Of a stretch of 64,000 bases of DNA, positions 1 through 10,319 are shown piece by piece; within the stretch, counting starts at the first letter, position 1; every line of letters starts with the position of its first letter. Source of the stretch: Tepidimonas ignava (GTDB lineage: Bacteria > Pseudomonadota > Gammaproteobacteria > Burkholderiales > Burkholderiaceae_C); assembly GCF_004342625.1 (NCBI RefSeq), contig NZ_SMAH01000002.1, positions 186,001-250,000 on the forward strand. Reading direction: 5' to 3'. The notes beneath the pieces are model-generated. The model worked only from the letters and a program-made list of their open reading frames with translations. It ran no database searches and had not been told where the DNA came from. A program made the position numbers and the translations under genes.

Positions 1-1295
1 GCATCGTCGGCATCCGCGTCTGGCCGGCGCGGGATTACACGCGCGTCACCATCGAAGCCGACCAGGCGTTGCAGGCCACGCCGCAGTACGTGGCCGACCC
101 ACCCCGGCTGGCGGTGGACATCCGCGGCGCGGATTTGCTGCCGCAACTGCAGGCCCTGGTGCAGCGCATCACGCCGGACGATCCGTACGTGGCGCGGGTG
201 CGGGTGGGGCTGTTCGACCCCGACACGGTGCGGCTGGTGCTGGACCTCAAGGCGCCCGTGGCACCGCAAGTGTTTCAGCTGGAGCCGGTGGCGGCGTACC
301 AGCACCGCCTGGTGCTGGACCTGCACCCGCAGCAACCGATCGACCCGCTGGAGGCGCTGATCGCGCGCCACAGCGCCGCATCCGCGCCGCCAGCGCCCTC
401 CTCCGCCCCTGCCGCGGCCCCGGCCGCAAGCGCGCACGATCCGCTGGGCGAATGGCTGGCCCGGCACCACGCCCAAGCCGACGCCCCTGCCCCTGTGGCG
501 TCGGGGCGCACCGGGGCGGCCGCGCCGGCGGCGCGCGCCCCGCAACCCGCCGCCCGTAGCGTACCGGCCACCCAACGCCTCATCATCGTCGCGCTCGACC
601 CCGGGCACGGAGGTGAAGACCCGGGCGCCATCGGCCCCAACGGCACACGCGAAAAAGACGTCGTGCTGGCCATTGCACGGCTGCTGCGCGACGAGCTCGA
701 CGGCACCGAGGTGCGCGGCAACCCCGTGCGCGTGTTCATGACGCGCGACGACGACTATTTCGTGCCGCTGCACACGCGCGTGGCCAAAGCGCGGCAGGTG
801 CAGGCCGACTTGCTGGTCAGCCTGCACGCCGATGCGTTTTTTTCGCCGCGGCCGCGCGGCGCCAGCGTCTACGCCCTCAGCGAGCGGGGGGCTTCCAGCG
901 CCGCCGCGCGTTGGATGGCCAACAAGGAAAACGCCGCCGACCGCGTCGGCGGCCTGCCGGTCCAGGTGGGTGATGCGCACGTGCAACGCGCGCTGCTGGA
1001 CATGAGCATGACGGCGCAGATCAACGACAGCCTCAAGCTCGGCGACACGTTGCTGGGCCTGTTGCGCAGCGTCGGGCCGCTGCACAAACCGCGCGTCGAG
1101 CAAGCGGGCTTTGCCGTGCTGCGCGCGCCCGACATCCCCAGCGTGCTGGTCGAAACCGCCTTCATCAGCAACCCCGACGAGGAACAACGGCTGCGCGACC
1201 CGGCGTTCCAACGCCGCCTGGCGCGCGCGCTGGCGCAGGGCATCCGGCGTTATTTCGAACGCAACCCACCCCTGGCGCGCAGCCGCCGCACCTGA
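1..1295 (+). CDS. amiC: N-acetylmuramoyl-L-alanine amidase AmiC (5' end outside window)
   Basis: Periplasmic zinc amidase that cleaves the amide bond between MurNAc and the stem peptide at the division septum. The frame is open from base 3, so the true start and signal peptide lie upstream; the TTG at 69 is not a credible start because coding sequence continues before it. An AMIN domain (septal targeting) covers about bases 3-345, followed by an Ala/Pro-rich linker and an Amidase_3 domain from about base 580. The zinc-site motifs are visible: GHGGEDPG, REKD, SLHADAF and VETAFISN. mutL follows after 13 bases, the usual amidase-mutL-miaA arrangement. A LytM protein resembling its known activator NlpD is encoded at 52837-53784. 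Confidence 0.95.
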   Translation, partial: IVGIRVWPARDYTRVTIEADQALQATPQYVADPPRLAVDIRGADLLPQLQALVQRITPDDPYVARVRVGLFDPDTVRLVLDLKAPVAPQVFQLEPVAAYQHRLVLDLHPQQPIDPLEALIARHSAASAPPAPSSAPAAAPAASAHDPLGEWLARHHAQADAPAPVASGRTGAAAPAARAPQPAARSVPATQRLIIVALDPGHGGEDPGAIGPNGTREKDVVLAIARLLRDELDGTEVRGNPVRVFMTRDDDYFVPLHTRVAKARQVQADLLVSLHADAFFSPRPRGASVYALSERGASSAAARWMANKENAADRVGGLPVQVGDAHVQRALLDMSMTAQINDSLKLGDTLLGLLRSVGPLHKPRVEQAGFAVLRAPDIPSVLVETAFISNPDEEQRLRDPAFQRRLARALAQGIRRYFERNPPLARSRRT

Positions 1296-1308
1296 GGTGC
1301 GGCCTACA

Positions 1309-3207
1309 ATGGCGGCCGTGACCGACGCCTTTTACGCCGCCGCGCCCGTGGCGCGCCGCCCGATCCAGCCGCTGCCCGACGAATTGATCAGCCAGATTGC
1401 CGCTGGCGAGGTGGTGGAACGTCCGGCCTCGGTGGTGCGCGAGCTGGTCGACAACGCGCTGGACGCCGGCGCGCGCAGCATCACCGTGCGGTTGGTGGCC
1501 GGGGGCATCCGCGCCATCGTGGTCGAAGACGACGGCTGCGGCATCCCGCGCGCCGAGCTGCCGCTGGCGCTGCAGCGCCACGCCACCAGCAAAATCCGCG
1601 ACCTGCAGGAGCTGGAAGCGGTCACGACGATGGGCTTTCGGGGCGAAGCGTTGGCCGCCATCGCCTCGGTGGCGGACGTGACGCTGACGTCGCGCAGCGC
1701 CGACGATGCGCAGGGCTGCGCTTGGACCCTGCACGCCCGCAGCGGCGAGCTGCAACCCGCCGCGCGCCCCGTAGGCACCACCGTCGAGGTGCGCGAGCTG
1801 TTTTTCGCCACCCCGGCGCGGCGCAAATTCCTCAAAAGCCCCGCCACCGAGCTGGCGCACTGCATCGAAGCGGTGCGCCGCCACGCGCTGGCGCGCCCCG
1901 ACGTGGGTTTTGCCATCTGGCACGAGGGGCGGCTCGTGCAGCAGTGGCGTGCCGTGGCCGCGCTGACGCCCCAGCTCGCCTGGCAGCAGCGGGTGGCCAG
2001 CGCCATCGGCGACGACTTTTTGGCCGAGGCGTTGCCGGTGCAGGCGCAGGCCGGCCCGCTGCGCCTGCATGGCTGGGTGGTGCGCCCGGACGCCGCACGG
2101 GCGCGCAGCGACCGCCAGTTTGCCTACGTCAACGGGCGCTACGTGCGTGACAAGGTGCTCACCCACGCCGTGCGCAGCGCCTACGACGACGTGCTGCACG
2201 GCCAGCGCCAGCCAGCCTGGATCCTGTGGCTGGACATCGACCCGCGTGCGGTGGACGTCAACGTCCACCCCACCAAAATCGAGGTGCGCTTTCGCGACAG
2301 TGGCGCGGTGCATCAGGCGGTGCAGCGCGCCGTCGAGGCGGCGCTGGCCACCCCGCGAGCAGCGGGCCCCGCCGAAGTGGCACCGTCACCACCCGACAGC
2401 GCGGCGGCCGCCCCCGCCGCGCCACCGGCCAGTCCCAACGACGCGCCCAGGCCGGACTGGGACACCACGCGCTACCGCAGCGCCCCAGCGCTGGCCCTGG
2501 GCGCGCGCGAACCCGCCCCGCGCTGGGCGGGTTGGCCCAACGCACCCGCGCCCTCGCCGGACACCGACACCGCCACCCAAGCCCCGGTGGCGCACGCCGA
2601 CGAGCCGCACGAGGTGGTCTGGCCGCTGGGGCGGGCACTGGCGCAGCTGCACGGCGTGTACATCCTGGCTGAAAACGCCCACGGGCTGGTGCTGGTGGAC
2701 ATGCACGCCGCGCACGAGCGCATCGTGTACGAACGGCTCAAGGCCCAACTGACGGGGCCCCAGGCCCAACTGCCCAGCCAGCCCCTGCTGGTGCCGGTGA
2801 CGTTCCAGGCCACCCCGCTGGACATGGCGGCGGCCGACGATCACGCGTCGACGCTGCAGCAGCTGGGGTTGGACGTGGCGCCGCTGTCCGCCCAGACGCT
2901 GGCCGTGCGCAGTGTGCCCACCCTGCTGGCGCAAGCCGACCCCGTGGCGCTGGCGCGCGCGGTGCTGGCCGAGTTGCAGCAACACGGCGGCGCCCACGTG
3001 CTGCAACGCGCCCAACACGAACTGCTGGCCACGATGGCCTGCCACGGCGCGGTGCGCGCCAACCGCCGCCTGACGCTGGAGGAGATGAACGCGCTGCTGC
3101 GCCAGATGGAAGCCACCGCGCGCAGCGACCAGTGCAACCACGGGCGTCCGACGTGGCGCCAACTGACGCTGCGTGAGCTGGACGCGTTGTTTTTGCGCGG
3201 ACGCTGA
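1309..3207 (+). CDS. mutL: DNA mismatch repair protein MutL
   Basis: Mismatch-repair ATPase that links MutS recognition to strand incision. The N-terminal GHKL ATPase motifs are present: ELVDNALDAGA, EDDGCGI, GFRGEAL and NVHPTKIEVRF. A Pro/Ala-rich linker leads to a C-terminal dimerisation domain. That domain carries DMHAAHERIVYE (about residue 463), matching the metal-binding DQHAxxExxxxE endonuclease motif except for Q to M, plus ACHGAVRAN and CNHGRP. It is therefore probably a nicking MutL, unlike that of E. coli. About 632 aa, normal length. Start ATG 1309 is the default. That ATG overlaps a TACAAT hexamer (1305-1310), so GTG 1318 is a serious alternative. Confidence 0.97.
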   Translation: MAAVTDAFYAAAPVARRPIQPLPDELISQIAAGEVVERPASVVRELVDNALDAGARSITVRLVAGGIRAIVVEDDGCGIPRAELPLALQRHATSKIRDLQELEAVTTMGFRGEALAAIASVADVTLTSRSADDAQGCAWTLHARSGELQPAARPVGTTVEVRELFFATPARRKFLKSPATELAHCIEAVRRHALARPDVGFAIWHEGRLVQQWRAVAALTPQLAWQQRVASAIGDDFLAEALPVQAQAGPLRLHGWVVRPDAARARSDRQFAYVNGRYVRDKVLTHAVRSAYDDVLHGQRQPAWILWLDIDPRAVDVNVHPTKIEVRFRDSGAVHQAVQRAVEAALATPRAAGPAEVAPSPPDSAAAAPAAPPASPNDAPRPDWDTTRYRSAPALALGAREPAPRWAGWPNAPAPSPDTDTATQAPVAHADEPHEVVWPLGRALAQLHGVYILAENAHGLVLVDMHAAHERIVYERLKAQLTGPQAQLPSQPLLVPVTFQATPLDMAAADDHASTLQQLGLDVAPLSAQTLAVRSVPTLLAQADPVALARAVLAELQQHGGAHVLQRAQHELLATMACHGAVRANRRLTLEEMNALLRQMEATARSDQCNHGRPTWRQLTLRELDALFLRGR

Positions 3208-3256
3208 GTCGCCTGCAGGCGGCCCGTGATCACGTTTGTTGTTACCATCCATAACC

Positions 3257-4504
3257 ATGTCAACCGCCACCGTCCACCCACGCATGAGCGCTGGCTGGGT
3301 CGTCGTGCTGCTGTCGCTGCTGCTGGGGGTGCAGCCGCTGGCCACCGACCTGTACCTGCCCGCGCTGCCGTCGATCGCCACCGCGTTTCAGGCGCCGATG
3401 GCCCAGGTGCAGGCCACGCTGTCGGCCCTGCTGCTGGCGTTTGGCACCGCCCAACTGCTTTGGGGGCCGCTGTCCGACCGCTGGGGACGCCGTCCGGTGC
3501 TGCTGGCTGGGCTGGCCGCTTACGCGCTGGCGGCGGTGGCGTGCGCGCTGGCCACCAGCATCGAGCAGTTGATCCTGGGGCGCATCGTGCAAGGGGCGGC
3601 GATGGGCGCGGCGGTGATGGGCGCGCGCGCCATCGTGCGTGACCTGTACGCCCCCACCGAGGGCGCGCGCGTGATGTCCAAGGGCTTGAGCGGCCTGGGG
3701 TTGTTTGCCGTCATCAGCGGCCCGCTTGGGGGCTGGCTGACCGAATGGCTGGGCTGGCGTGCGACGATGGCGGCGCTGGCTGTCTTCGGCGCCGCGGGGC
3801 TGGCGCTGGTGGCCTGGCGCTTCGAGGAAACGCTGCCCCAGCGCAACCCCCATGCGCTGCGTCCACGCGAAATGCTGCGCATCTGGGCGCGCATCGCGCA
3901 GCACCCGACGTTTTGGGCCTGGGCGCTGCTGGCGGCAACGTCGTACGGCGGCCTGTTCACGTTTTTGGCCACGTCGTCGTTCGTCTTCATCAACGTGCTG
4001 GGACACAGCAAAACCGGCTATGGCTTGCTGATGCTGTCGATGTCGGTGGTGTACATCAGCGGCACCTTCATGTGCCGTCGGCTGATCCCGCGTCTGGGTG
4101 TGCGCCGCACGGTGGCCGTGGCCGCGGCGCTCACGCTGACCGGCGGCACGTTGTGCGGTGTGCTGGCGCTGGCCGGCTTGCACACCACCTGGGCCATCAT
4201 GGGGCCGTACTACCTGTTCATTCTGGCGCACGGCGTGCACCAGCCGTGCGGCCAAAGCGGCGCGGTGGCGCCGTTCCCGCAAGCGGCGGGGGCGGCCTCG
4301 GCGTTGGCAGGATTCATCATGATGGTGACCGCCTTCGCGATGGGCACCTGGCTGGGCCACCGCATGGCCGACGGCGCGGCCGCCGGAGTGTACCCGCTGA
4401 CCAACGGCTTGTGGTTCTGGGCCGCGGCGATCGCCACCGTCGCGTGGACGCTGGTGCAGCGCCACGGCGAGGCGCGCCCGGCGCCGGTGGCCACCGCCCG
4501 TTGA
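3257..4504 (+). CDS. Bcr/CflA family drug-resistance MFS exporter
   Basis: Twelve-helix inner-membrane proton antiporter, 415 aa, probably exporting small toxic compounds. Family marks include the Bcr/CflA signature in helix 1 ([12 protein letters not shown]), the loop 2-3 motif [14 protein letters not shown] and the central [17 protein letters not shown] 3257 is chosen because the following residues run directly into helix 1 at the usual distance; an upstream in-frame TTG at 3236 lies in non-coding-looking sequence. The gene sits between mutL and miaA, which are usually adjacent, so it is probably a lineage-specific insertion there. The substrate cannot be read from the sequence. Confidence 0.9.
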   Translation: MSTATVHPRMSAGWVVVLLSLLLGVQPLATDLYLPALPSIATAFQAPMAQVQATLSALLLAFGTAQLLWGPLSDRWGRRPVLLAGLAAYALAAVACALATSIEQLILGRIVQGAAMGAAVMGARAIVRDLYAPTEGARVMSKGLSGLGLFAVISGPLGGWLTEWLGWRATMAALAVFGAAGLALVAWRFEETLPQRNPHALRPREMLRIWARIAQHPTFWAWALLAATSYGGLFTFLATSSFVFINVLGHSKTGYGLLMLSMSVVYISGTFMCRRLIPRLGVRRTVAVAAALTLTGGTLCGVLALAGLHTTWAIMGPYYLFILAHGVHQPCGQSGAVAPFPQAAGAASALAGFIMMVTAFAMGTWLGHRMADGAAAGVYPLTNGLWFWAAAIATVAWTLVQRHGEARPAPVATAR

Positions 4505-4514
4505 CGGAGGCGCG

Positions 4515-5543
4515 ATGACCCCGACGCCGACGTCGGCCAACCGCGTCGCCTGGTTGGCGCTGGCCGGCCCCACCGCCAGCGGTAAAACGGCGCTCGCGCT
4601 GGCCCTGGCGCAGGATTGGCCGCTGGAGATCATCAGCGTGGACTCGGCGCTGGTGTACCGCGGCATGGACATCGGCACCGCCAAGCCCAGCGCCACCGAA
4701 CGCGCGCAAGTGCCGCACCATCTGATCGACATCCGCGACCCCAGCGAACCCTACAGCGCCGCCGAGTTCGTGCGCGACGCCACGGCGCTGCTGCACGCCA
4801 TCCGCGCGCGTGGCCGTTGGCCGCTGCTGGTGGGCGGCACGATGCTGTATTTCAAAGCCCTGCTGGAGGGGTTGGATGAGCTGCCGCCAGCGCAGCCCGA
4901 GCTGCGTGCGGCCATCGAGGCCGAAGCGCGCGCGCGCGGCTGGCCCGCGCTGCATGCGGACCTGGCGCGGGTCGATCCGGTCACGGCCGCGCGCCTGCCC
5001 CCGCACGACGCCCAGCGCATCGGCCGGGCGTTGGAGGTGTGGCGCGCCACCGGGCAGCCCCTGTCGGCGTTGCAGCGCCGCTGGCGCGGTGCGCCCGCCA
5101 TACCCGCGGCCCCCACCGTCGACGGGCTGAGCGGGTGTCTGTTGAGCCTGGAGCCGAGCCAGCGCGACTGGCTGCGCGCGCGCATCGACGCGCGGCTGCG
5201 GGCGATGTGGGACGGCGGCCTGGTGGACGAGGTGCGGCGCTTGCGCGCGCGCGCTGAGCTGCACCTGGGCCTGCCGGCCCTGCGCTGCGTGGGCTACCGC
5301 CAGGTGTGGGAAGCGCTGGACGCCGCCGGCGACGCTGCGTTGGACGCCGCCGCGCACGCCCTGTTGCACGAGCGCACCGCCGCCGCGACACGCCAGTTGG
5401 CCAAACGCCAGCTCACCTGGCTGCGCTCGATGCCGCAACGGGTGGTGCTGCCTGCCGATGCCCCCGAGGCCGAGCTGCGCCGCGCGCTGTGGCGGCAGGT
5501 CAGCGCGGCCTGGGGCCCGCCGGGCGGCGCGCCCGCCGCCTGA
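4515..5543 (+). CDS. miaA: tRNA dimethylallyltransferase MiaA
   Basis: Transfers a dimethylallyl group to adenosine 37 of tRNAs that read codons beginning with U. The P-loop GPTASGKT lies near residues 17-24, followed by the substrate loop [16 protein letters not shown], the [11 protein letters not shown] region and [14 protein letters not shown]. The C-terminal stretch [11 protein letters not shown] followed by AKRQLTWLR is also typical. At 342 aa it is slightly longer than the roughly 316 aa E. coli protein because of a proline-rich tail. GGAGG sits just before the ATG. It starts 10 bases after the MFS gene and is probably co-transcribed with mutL and the exporter. Confidence 0.97.
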   Translation: MTPTPTSANRVAWLALAGPTASGKTALALALAQDWPLEIISVDSALVYRGMDIGTAKPSATERAQVPHHLIDIRDPSEPYSAAEFVRDATALLHAIRARGRWPLLVGGTMLYFKALLEGLDELPPAQPELRAAIEAEARARGWPALHADLARVDPVTAARLPPHDAQRIGRALEVWRATGQPLSALQRRWRGAPAIPAAPTVDGLSGCLLSLEPSQRDWLRARIDARLRAMWDGGLVDEVRRLRARAELHLGLPALRCVGYRQVWEALDAAGDAALDAAAHALLHERTAAATRQLAKRQLTWLRSMPQRVVLPADAPEAELRRALWRQVSAAWGPPGGAPAA

Positions 5544-5591
5544 CCCCCGCTTGGCCCGCCGCGCCGGCGCGGGCGCGGGGGAACGCCACGG

Positions 5592-6548
5592 TCAGGCCGC
5601 GCACAGGCGCTGGCGGGCCTGGGCGTACTCGCGCTTGAGCCGCTCGATCACCTCGGCCGCCGGGCGCACCGCATCGACCACGCCGATGCCCTGCCCGCAA
5701 CCCCAGATGTCCTTCCAGGCTTTGGCCGCGCCGCCACCAAAATTCATCTTGCTCGGGTCGCTCTCGGGCAGGTGATCCGGGTCCAGCCCGGCGGCGCGGA
5801 TCGACGGCTTGAGGTAGTTGCCGTGCACGCCGGTGAACAGGTTGGTGTAGACGATGTCGTCCGACGTGCACTCGACGATGCACTGCTTGTAGGCGTCGCT
5901 GGCGCGCGCCTCGTGCGTCGCGATGAACAACGAGCCGATGTACGCAAAGTCCGCCCCCATGGCCTGCGCCGCCAGCACCGCGCCACCGGTGGCGATGGAG
6001 CCCGACAACGCCAGCGGGCCGTCGAACCACTGGCGGATTTCCTGGATCAGCGCAAAGGGGCTTTTGGTGCCCGCGTGCCCCCCGGCGCCGGCCGCCACCG
6101 CGATCAGGCCGTCGGCGCCCTTGTCGATGGCCTTGTGCGCAAAGGTGTTGTTGATGATGTCGTGCAGCACCACCCCGCCCCAGCCATGCACGGCCTGGTT
6201 GACGTCTTCGCGCGCCCCGAGGCTCGTGATGATGATGGGCACCTTGTACTTTTCGCACAGCGCCATGTCGTGCTCCAGGCGGTCGTTGCTCTTGTGCACG
6301 ATCTGGTTGATGGCAAACGGCGCCGCCGGCCGGTCCGGGTGCGCGGTGTTGTGCGCCGCCAGGGCTTCGGTGATTTCGGCCAGCCACTCGTCGAGCTGCG
6401 ACGCCGGGCGGGCGTTGAGCGCCGGCATCGAGCCGACGATACCGGCCTTGCACTGCTCGATGACGAGTTTGGGGTTGCTGATGATGAACAGCGGCGAGCC
6501 GATCACCGGCAGCGCCAGCCCTTGCAGCGCGGGGGGAATGCGTGACAT
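5592..6548 (-). CDS. Nitronate monooxygenase (2-nitropropane dioxygenase family)
   Basis: FMN-dependent TIM-barrel enzyme that oxidises alkyl nitronates, 318 aa. Visible family marks are the N-terminal PVIGSPLFIISN, the phosphate-binding AVAAGAGGHAGTKSPF, and LSGSIATGGAVLAAQAMGADFAYIGS, the FMN-contacting strand-loop. It starts 31 bases after the acyl-CoA dehydrogenase stop on the same strand, so it is probably the last gene of the etfB-etfA-acyl-CoA dehydrogenase transcript. That context suggests a role in fatty or nitro-acid catabolism. Some relatives are annotated as enoyl-ACP reductase-like FabK homologues, so the physiological substrate is uncertain. Confidence 0.9.
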   Translation of the reverse strand: MSRIPPALQGLALPVIGSPLFIISNPKLVIEQCKAGIVGSMPALNARPASQLDEWLAEITEALAAHNTAHPDRPAAPFAINQIVHKSNDRLEHDMALCEKYKVPIIITSLGAREDVNQAVHGWGGVVLHDIINNTFAHKAIDKGADGLIAVAAGAGGHAGTKSPFALIQEIRQWFDGPLALSGSIATGGAVLAAQAMGADFAYIGSLFIATHEARASDAYKQCIVECTSDDIVYTNLFTGVHGNYLKPSIRAAGLDPDHLPESDPSKMNFGGGAAKAWKDIWGCGQGIGVVDAVRPAAEVIERLKREYAQARQRLCAA

Positions 6549-6579
6549 GCGGAGCCCTTGTGGTCGAGAAGGTGTTGTT

Positions 6580-8370
6580 TTAGAACGCGTCCAGCGGCAT
6601 CGCCTTGAGGCTGTCGGCGCCGTGCACGATGGCGTCGCGCGCCGCCAGCGCGCGCGGCAGGATGTGCTCGGCGTAAAAGCGCGCGGTGGCGATCTTGGCG
6701 CGCATGAACGCCTCGTCGCGCCCAGCCGCCAGCTCCTGTTGCGCGGCCAGCAGCGCGCGCGCCATTTGCCAGCCGGCCATCACGTTGCCCGCCAGCATCA
6801 GGTACGGCACGCTGCCGGCGTAGGCGGCCACCGGGTCGCCCTTGGCCTGCGCGGCGATGTACGCCACCACCTGCTCGTAGGCCTCGCGCGCGGCCTGCAG
6901 GCGCACCTGCACGGCGCGCGCCGCTTCCGTGCCGCTGGCCGCCAGCGCCGCTTCGGTGGCCTGCACCTGGCGCGCCACCGCCAGCGCCGTGGCGCCACCG
7001 TCGCGCGCCGTCTTGCGACCGACCAAATCGTTGGCCTGGATCGCGGTGGTGCCCTCGTAGATGGTCAGGATCTTGGCGTCGCGGTAGTGCTGCGCGGCCC
7101 CCGTTTCCTCGATGAAGCCCATGCCGCCGTGCACCTGCACGCCCAGGCTGGTGACTTCGTGGCTGATCTCGGTGCTGTAGCCCTTGACCAGCGGCACCAT
7201 GAATTCGTAAAAGGCCTGGTTGTGCTTGCGCGCTTCGGGGTCCGGGTGGTGGTGCGCGGCGTCGTACGCGGCCGCCGCCACGCTGGCCATCGCGCGGCAG
7301 CCTTCGGTCAGCGCCCGCATCGTCATCAACATGCGCCGCACGTCGGGGTGGTGGATGATGGGCGCGGCCCCGGCCACGCTGCCGTCCACGGGGCGGCTCT
7401 GGATGCGCTCGCGCGCGTATTGCACCGCCTTTTGGTAGGCGCGCTCGCTCAGCCCGATGCCCTGCAGGCCCACGGCGTAACGCGCCGCGTTCATCATGAT
7501 GAACATGTACTCCAGGCCACGGTTTTCCTCGCCAACCAGGTAGCCCACCGCCCCGCCGTGGTCGCCAAACTGCAGCACGCACGTGGGGCTGGCCTTGATG
7601 CCGAGCTTGTGCTCGATGCTGACGCAGTGCACATCGTTGCGCGCGCCCAGGCTGCCGTCGGGGTTAACCAGGAACTTGGGCACGATGAACAGGCTGATGC
7701 CCTTGACCCCTTCGGGGGCGCCGGGGACGCGCGCCAGCACCAGGTGGACGATGTTGTCCGCCATGTCGTGCTCGCCGTAGGTGATGAAAATCTTGGTGCC
7801 GAACAGCTTGTAGGTGCCGTCACCCTGCGGCTCGGCGCGCGTGCGCACCAGCGACAGGTCGCTGCCCGCCTGCGGCTCGGTCAGGTTCATCGTGCCGGTC
7901 CAGCGGCCCTCGATCATCGGCGGGATGTAGAGCTGCTTTTGCGCCTCACTGCCGGCGGTCAGCAGCGCCTCGATGGCGCCGTCGGTCAGCAACGGGCATA
8001 ACGCGAAGCTGAGGTTGGCGGCGTTGAGGATTTCGGTGCACGCGGCCCCGATCGTCTTGGGCAAGCCCTGGCCGCCGAACGCCACCGGGTGCTGCAAGCC
8101 CTGCCAGCCGCCTTCGGCGTACTGGCGAAACGCCTCTTTGAACCCCGGCGTGGTCAGCACCTGCCCGTCGCGCCACGACGAAGGGTTGCGGTCGCCTTCC
8201 CAGTTCAGCGGCGCCACCACCTCCTCGTTGAGGCGGGCGCATTCCTCCAGCACCGCCTGCGCGGTCTCAAGGTTGGCCTCCTCGAAGCCGGGGAGGCGGG
8301 CGATCTCGTCCAGACGCGCCAGGTGGCGCATCGTGAACAGCATATCCTGCACGGGGGCCTTGAAGGTCAT
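6580..8370 (-). CDS. Acyl-CoA dehydrogenase, long form with C-terminal extension
   Basis: FAD-dependent dehydrogenase introducing the alpha-beta double bond in acyl-CoA and passing electrons to ETF. At 596 aa it is of the long type (about 600 aa), with N-terminal, middle and C-terminal acyl-CoA dehydrogenase domains plus an additional C-terminal helical domain, as in FadE-like or DmdC-like enzymes. Motifs include [12 protein letters not shown] and YGEHDMADN in the middle domain and [14 protein letters not shown] then [16 protein letters not shown] in the C-terminal domain. ATG 8370 was chosen over the longer frame because [10 protein letters not shown] is the typical N-terminus. It follows etfA by 73 bases on the same strand. 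Chain-length preference cannot be inferred. Confidence 0.95.
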   Translation of the reverse strand: MTFKAPVQDMLFTMRHLARLDEIARLPGFEEANLETAQAVLEECARLNEEVVAPLNWEGDRNPSSWRDGQVLTTPGFKEAFRQYAEGGWQGLQHPVAFGGQGLPKTIGAACTEILNAANLSFALCPLLTDGAIEALLTAGSEAQKQLYIPPMIEGRWTGTMNLTEPQAGSDLSLVRTRAEPQGDGTYKLFGTKIFITYGEHDMADNIVHLVLARVPGAPEGVKGISLFIVPKFLVNPDGSLGARNDVHCVSIEHKLGIKASPTCVLQFGDHGGAVGYLVGEENRGLEYMFIMMNAARYAVGLQGIGLSERAYQKAVQYARERIQSRPVDGSVAGAAPIIHHPDVRRMLMTMRALTEGCRAMASVAAAAYDAAHHHPDPEARKHNQAFYEFMVPLVKGYSTEISHEVTSLGVQVHGGMGFIEETGAAQHYRDAKILTIYEGTTAIQANDLVGRKTARDGGATALAVARQVQATEAALAASGTEAARAVQVRLQAAREAYEQVVAYIAAQAKGDPVAAYAGSVPYLMLAGNVMAGWQMARALLAAQQELAAGRDEAFMRAKIATARFYAEHILPRALAARDAIVHGADSLKAMPLDAF

Positions 8371-8443
8371 GGGGTGTCTCCGGTCGGCAAAAAAAGGGGC
8401 ATGCAGCGACGCGCTGAATGCCCTGGGTGGTTGGTGGCGGCCG

Positions 8444-9388
<945 letters not shown>

Positions 9389-9405
9389 GGTGGCGTGTCC
9401 TTTCC

Positions 9406-10155
9406 TCAGATGACCTTGGCTTCGTTTTTGAGCTTGTCCACGAGCGTGGCCACGTCAGGCACCTTGATGCCGGCGCTGCGCTTGGGCGGCTCGGCCACTT
9501 TGAGCGTTTGCAGCCGCGGCGCCACGTCCACCCCCAGGTCGGCGGGCTTGACGGTGTCCAGCGGCTTTTTCTTGGCTTTCATGATGTTGGGCAACGTCAC
9601 GTAGCGCGGCTCGTTGAGGCGCAAGTCGGTCGTGACGATGGCCGGCAGCTTGAGCGCCAGCGTTTCCAGACCGCCGTCGACTTCGCGCGTGACCTCGACC
9701 TCGTCGCCCTTGACTTCGACCTTGGACGCGAAGGTGGCCTGCGGCCAATCGAGCAACGCGGCCAGCATTTGGCCGGTTTGGTTGGCGTCGTCGTCGATGG
9801 CTTGCTTGCCCAGGATGACCAACTGCGGCGCCTCGCGCTCCACCAGCGCTTTGAGCAGCTTGGCCACCGCCAACGGCTGCAGCTCGACGTCGGTTTCGAC
9901 CAGGATGGCGCGGTCGGCGCCGATGGCCATCGCGGTGCGCAGCGTTTCCTGGCACTGCGCCACGCCGCACGATACGGCCACGATCTCGGCGGCCACGCCT
10001 TTTTCCTTCAGGCGCACGGCCTCTTCCACCGCGATCTCGTCGAACGGGTTCATGCTCATCTTGACGTTGGCGATGTCCACGCCGCTGCCGTCGGCCTTGA
10101 CCCGCACCTTGACGTTGTAGTCCACCACGCGCTTGACGGGGACGAGGATCTTCAT
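9406..10155 (-). CDS. etfB: Electron transfer flavoprotein beta subunit
   Basis: Small ETF subunit, 249 aa, binding AMP structurally and forming the heterodimer with EtfA. The N-terminus [19 protein letters not shown] and the segment [19 protein letters not shown] are typical. The ETF signature region lies around [33 protein letters not shown]. It is the first gene of the etfB-etfA-acyl-CoA dehydrogenase-nitronate monooxygenase unit. Its leader contains a near-consensus promoter and two palindromic operator candidates (10194-10217 and 10264-10277). Confidence 0.97.
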   Translation of the reverse strand: MKILVPVKRVVDYNVKVRVKADGSGVDIANVKMSMNPFDEIAVEEAVRLKEKGVAAEIVAVSCGVAQCQETLRTAMAIGADRAILVETDVELQPLAVAKLLKALVEREAPQLVILGKQAIDDDANQTGQMLAALLDWPQATFASKVEVKGDEVEVTREVDGGLETLALKLPAIVTTDLRLNEPRYVTLPNIMKAKKKPLDTVKPADLGVDVAPRLQTLKVAEPPKRSAGIKVPDVATLVDKLKNEAKVI

Positions 10156-10193
10156 GCGTTGCTCCTGAAGGTGACCAAAGCGTGTTTGCCACG

Positions 10194-10217
10194 GTTGACG
10201 TTTACGTCAACGTCAAC
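10194..10217 (-). promoter_or_regulatory. Operator candidate in etfB leader, MerR/LiuR-like palindrome
   Basis: An 18-bp perfect inverted repeat, GTTGACGTTTACGTCAAC (two 8-bp arms, 2-bp centre), is followed at once by a repeat of the half-site, GTCAAC. It lies 39 bases upstream of the etfB start. The TTGACG/TTTACG character resembles sites described for the MerR-type regulator LiuR of branched-chain amino acid and fatty acid catabolism in proteobacteria. The palindrome is seen directly; the regulator is an inference. No regulator gene is nearby. Confidence 0.55.
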
Positions 10218-10263
10218 CAGGCCCCCATTGTACGGGCCCCGGCGCCGCCAGGGCCACAAAAAA

Positions 10264-10277
10264 CGAACGGTCGTTCG
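10264..10277 (-). promoter_or_regulatory. Operator candidate overlapping the etfB transcription start, TetR-like palindrome
   Basis: CGAACG-GT-CGTTCG is a perfect inverted repeat with 2-bp centre, flanked by A-rich sequence. It lies roughly +4 to +17 relative to the start predicted from the -10 box at 10288-10293, a position suited to repression. The form is typical of TetR-family operators such as those of fatty-acid regulators in betaproteobacteria. The protein that binds is not identifiable here. Confidence 0.55.
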
Positions 10278-10287
10278 ATTTTTGACG

Positions 10288-10316
10288 ATTATAGGCACAG
10301 GCCGTACGCCCCACAA
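10288..10316 (-). promoter_or_regulatory. Sigma-70 promoter for the etfBA operon
   Basis: On the minus strand a perfect TATAAT (10293 to 10288) is preceded by TTGTGG (10316 to 10311) with a 17-base spacer. This is one of the best sigma-70 matches in this GC-rich window. It sits just downstream of the mechanosensitive channel stop codon and reads toward etfB, leaving a leader of about 125 bases that holds the two operator-like palindromes. Confidence 0.7.
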
Positions 10317-10319
10317 GCC

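Noticed and set aside
5559-5572. CCGCGCCGGCGCGG palindrome between miaA and the nitronate monooxygenase gene as a terminator
   Set aside because: A fully self-complementary GC palindrome without loop or T-tract; such runs are expected by chance in this GC-rich sequence.
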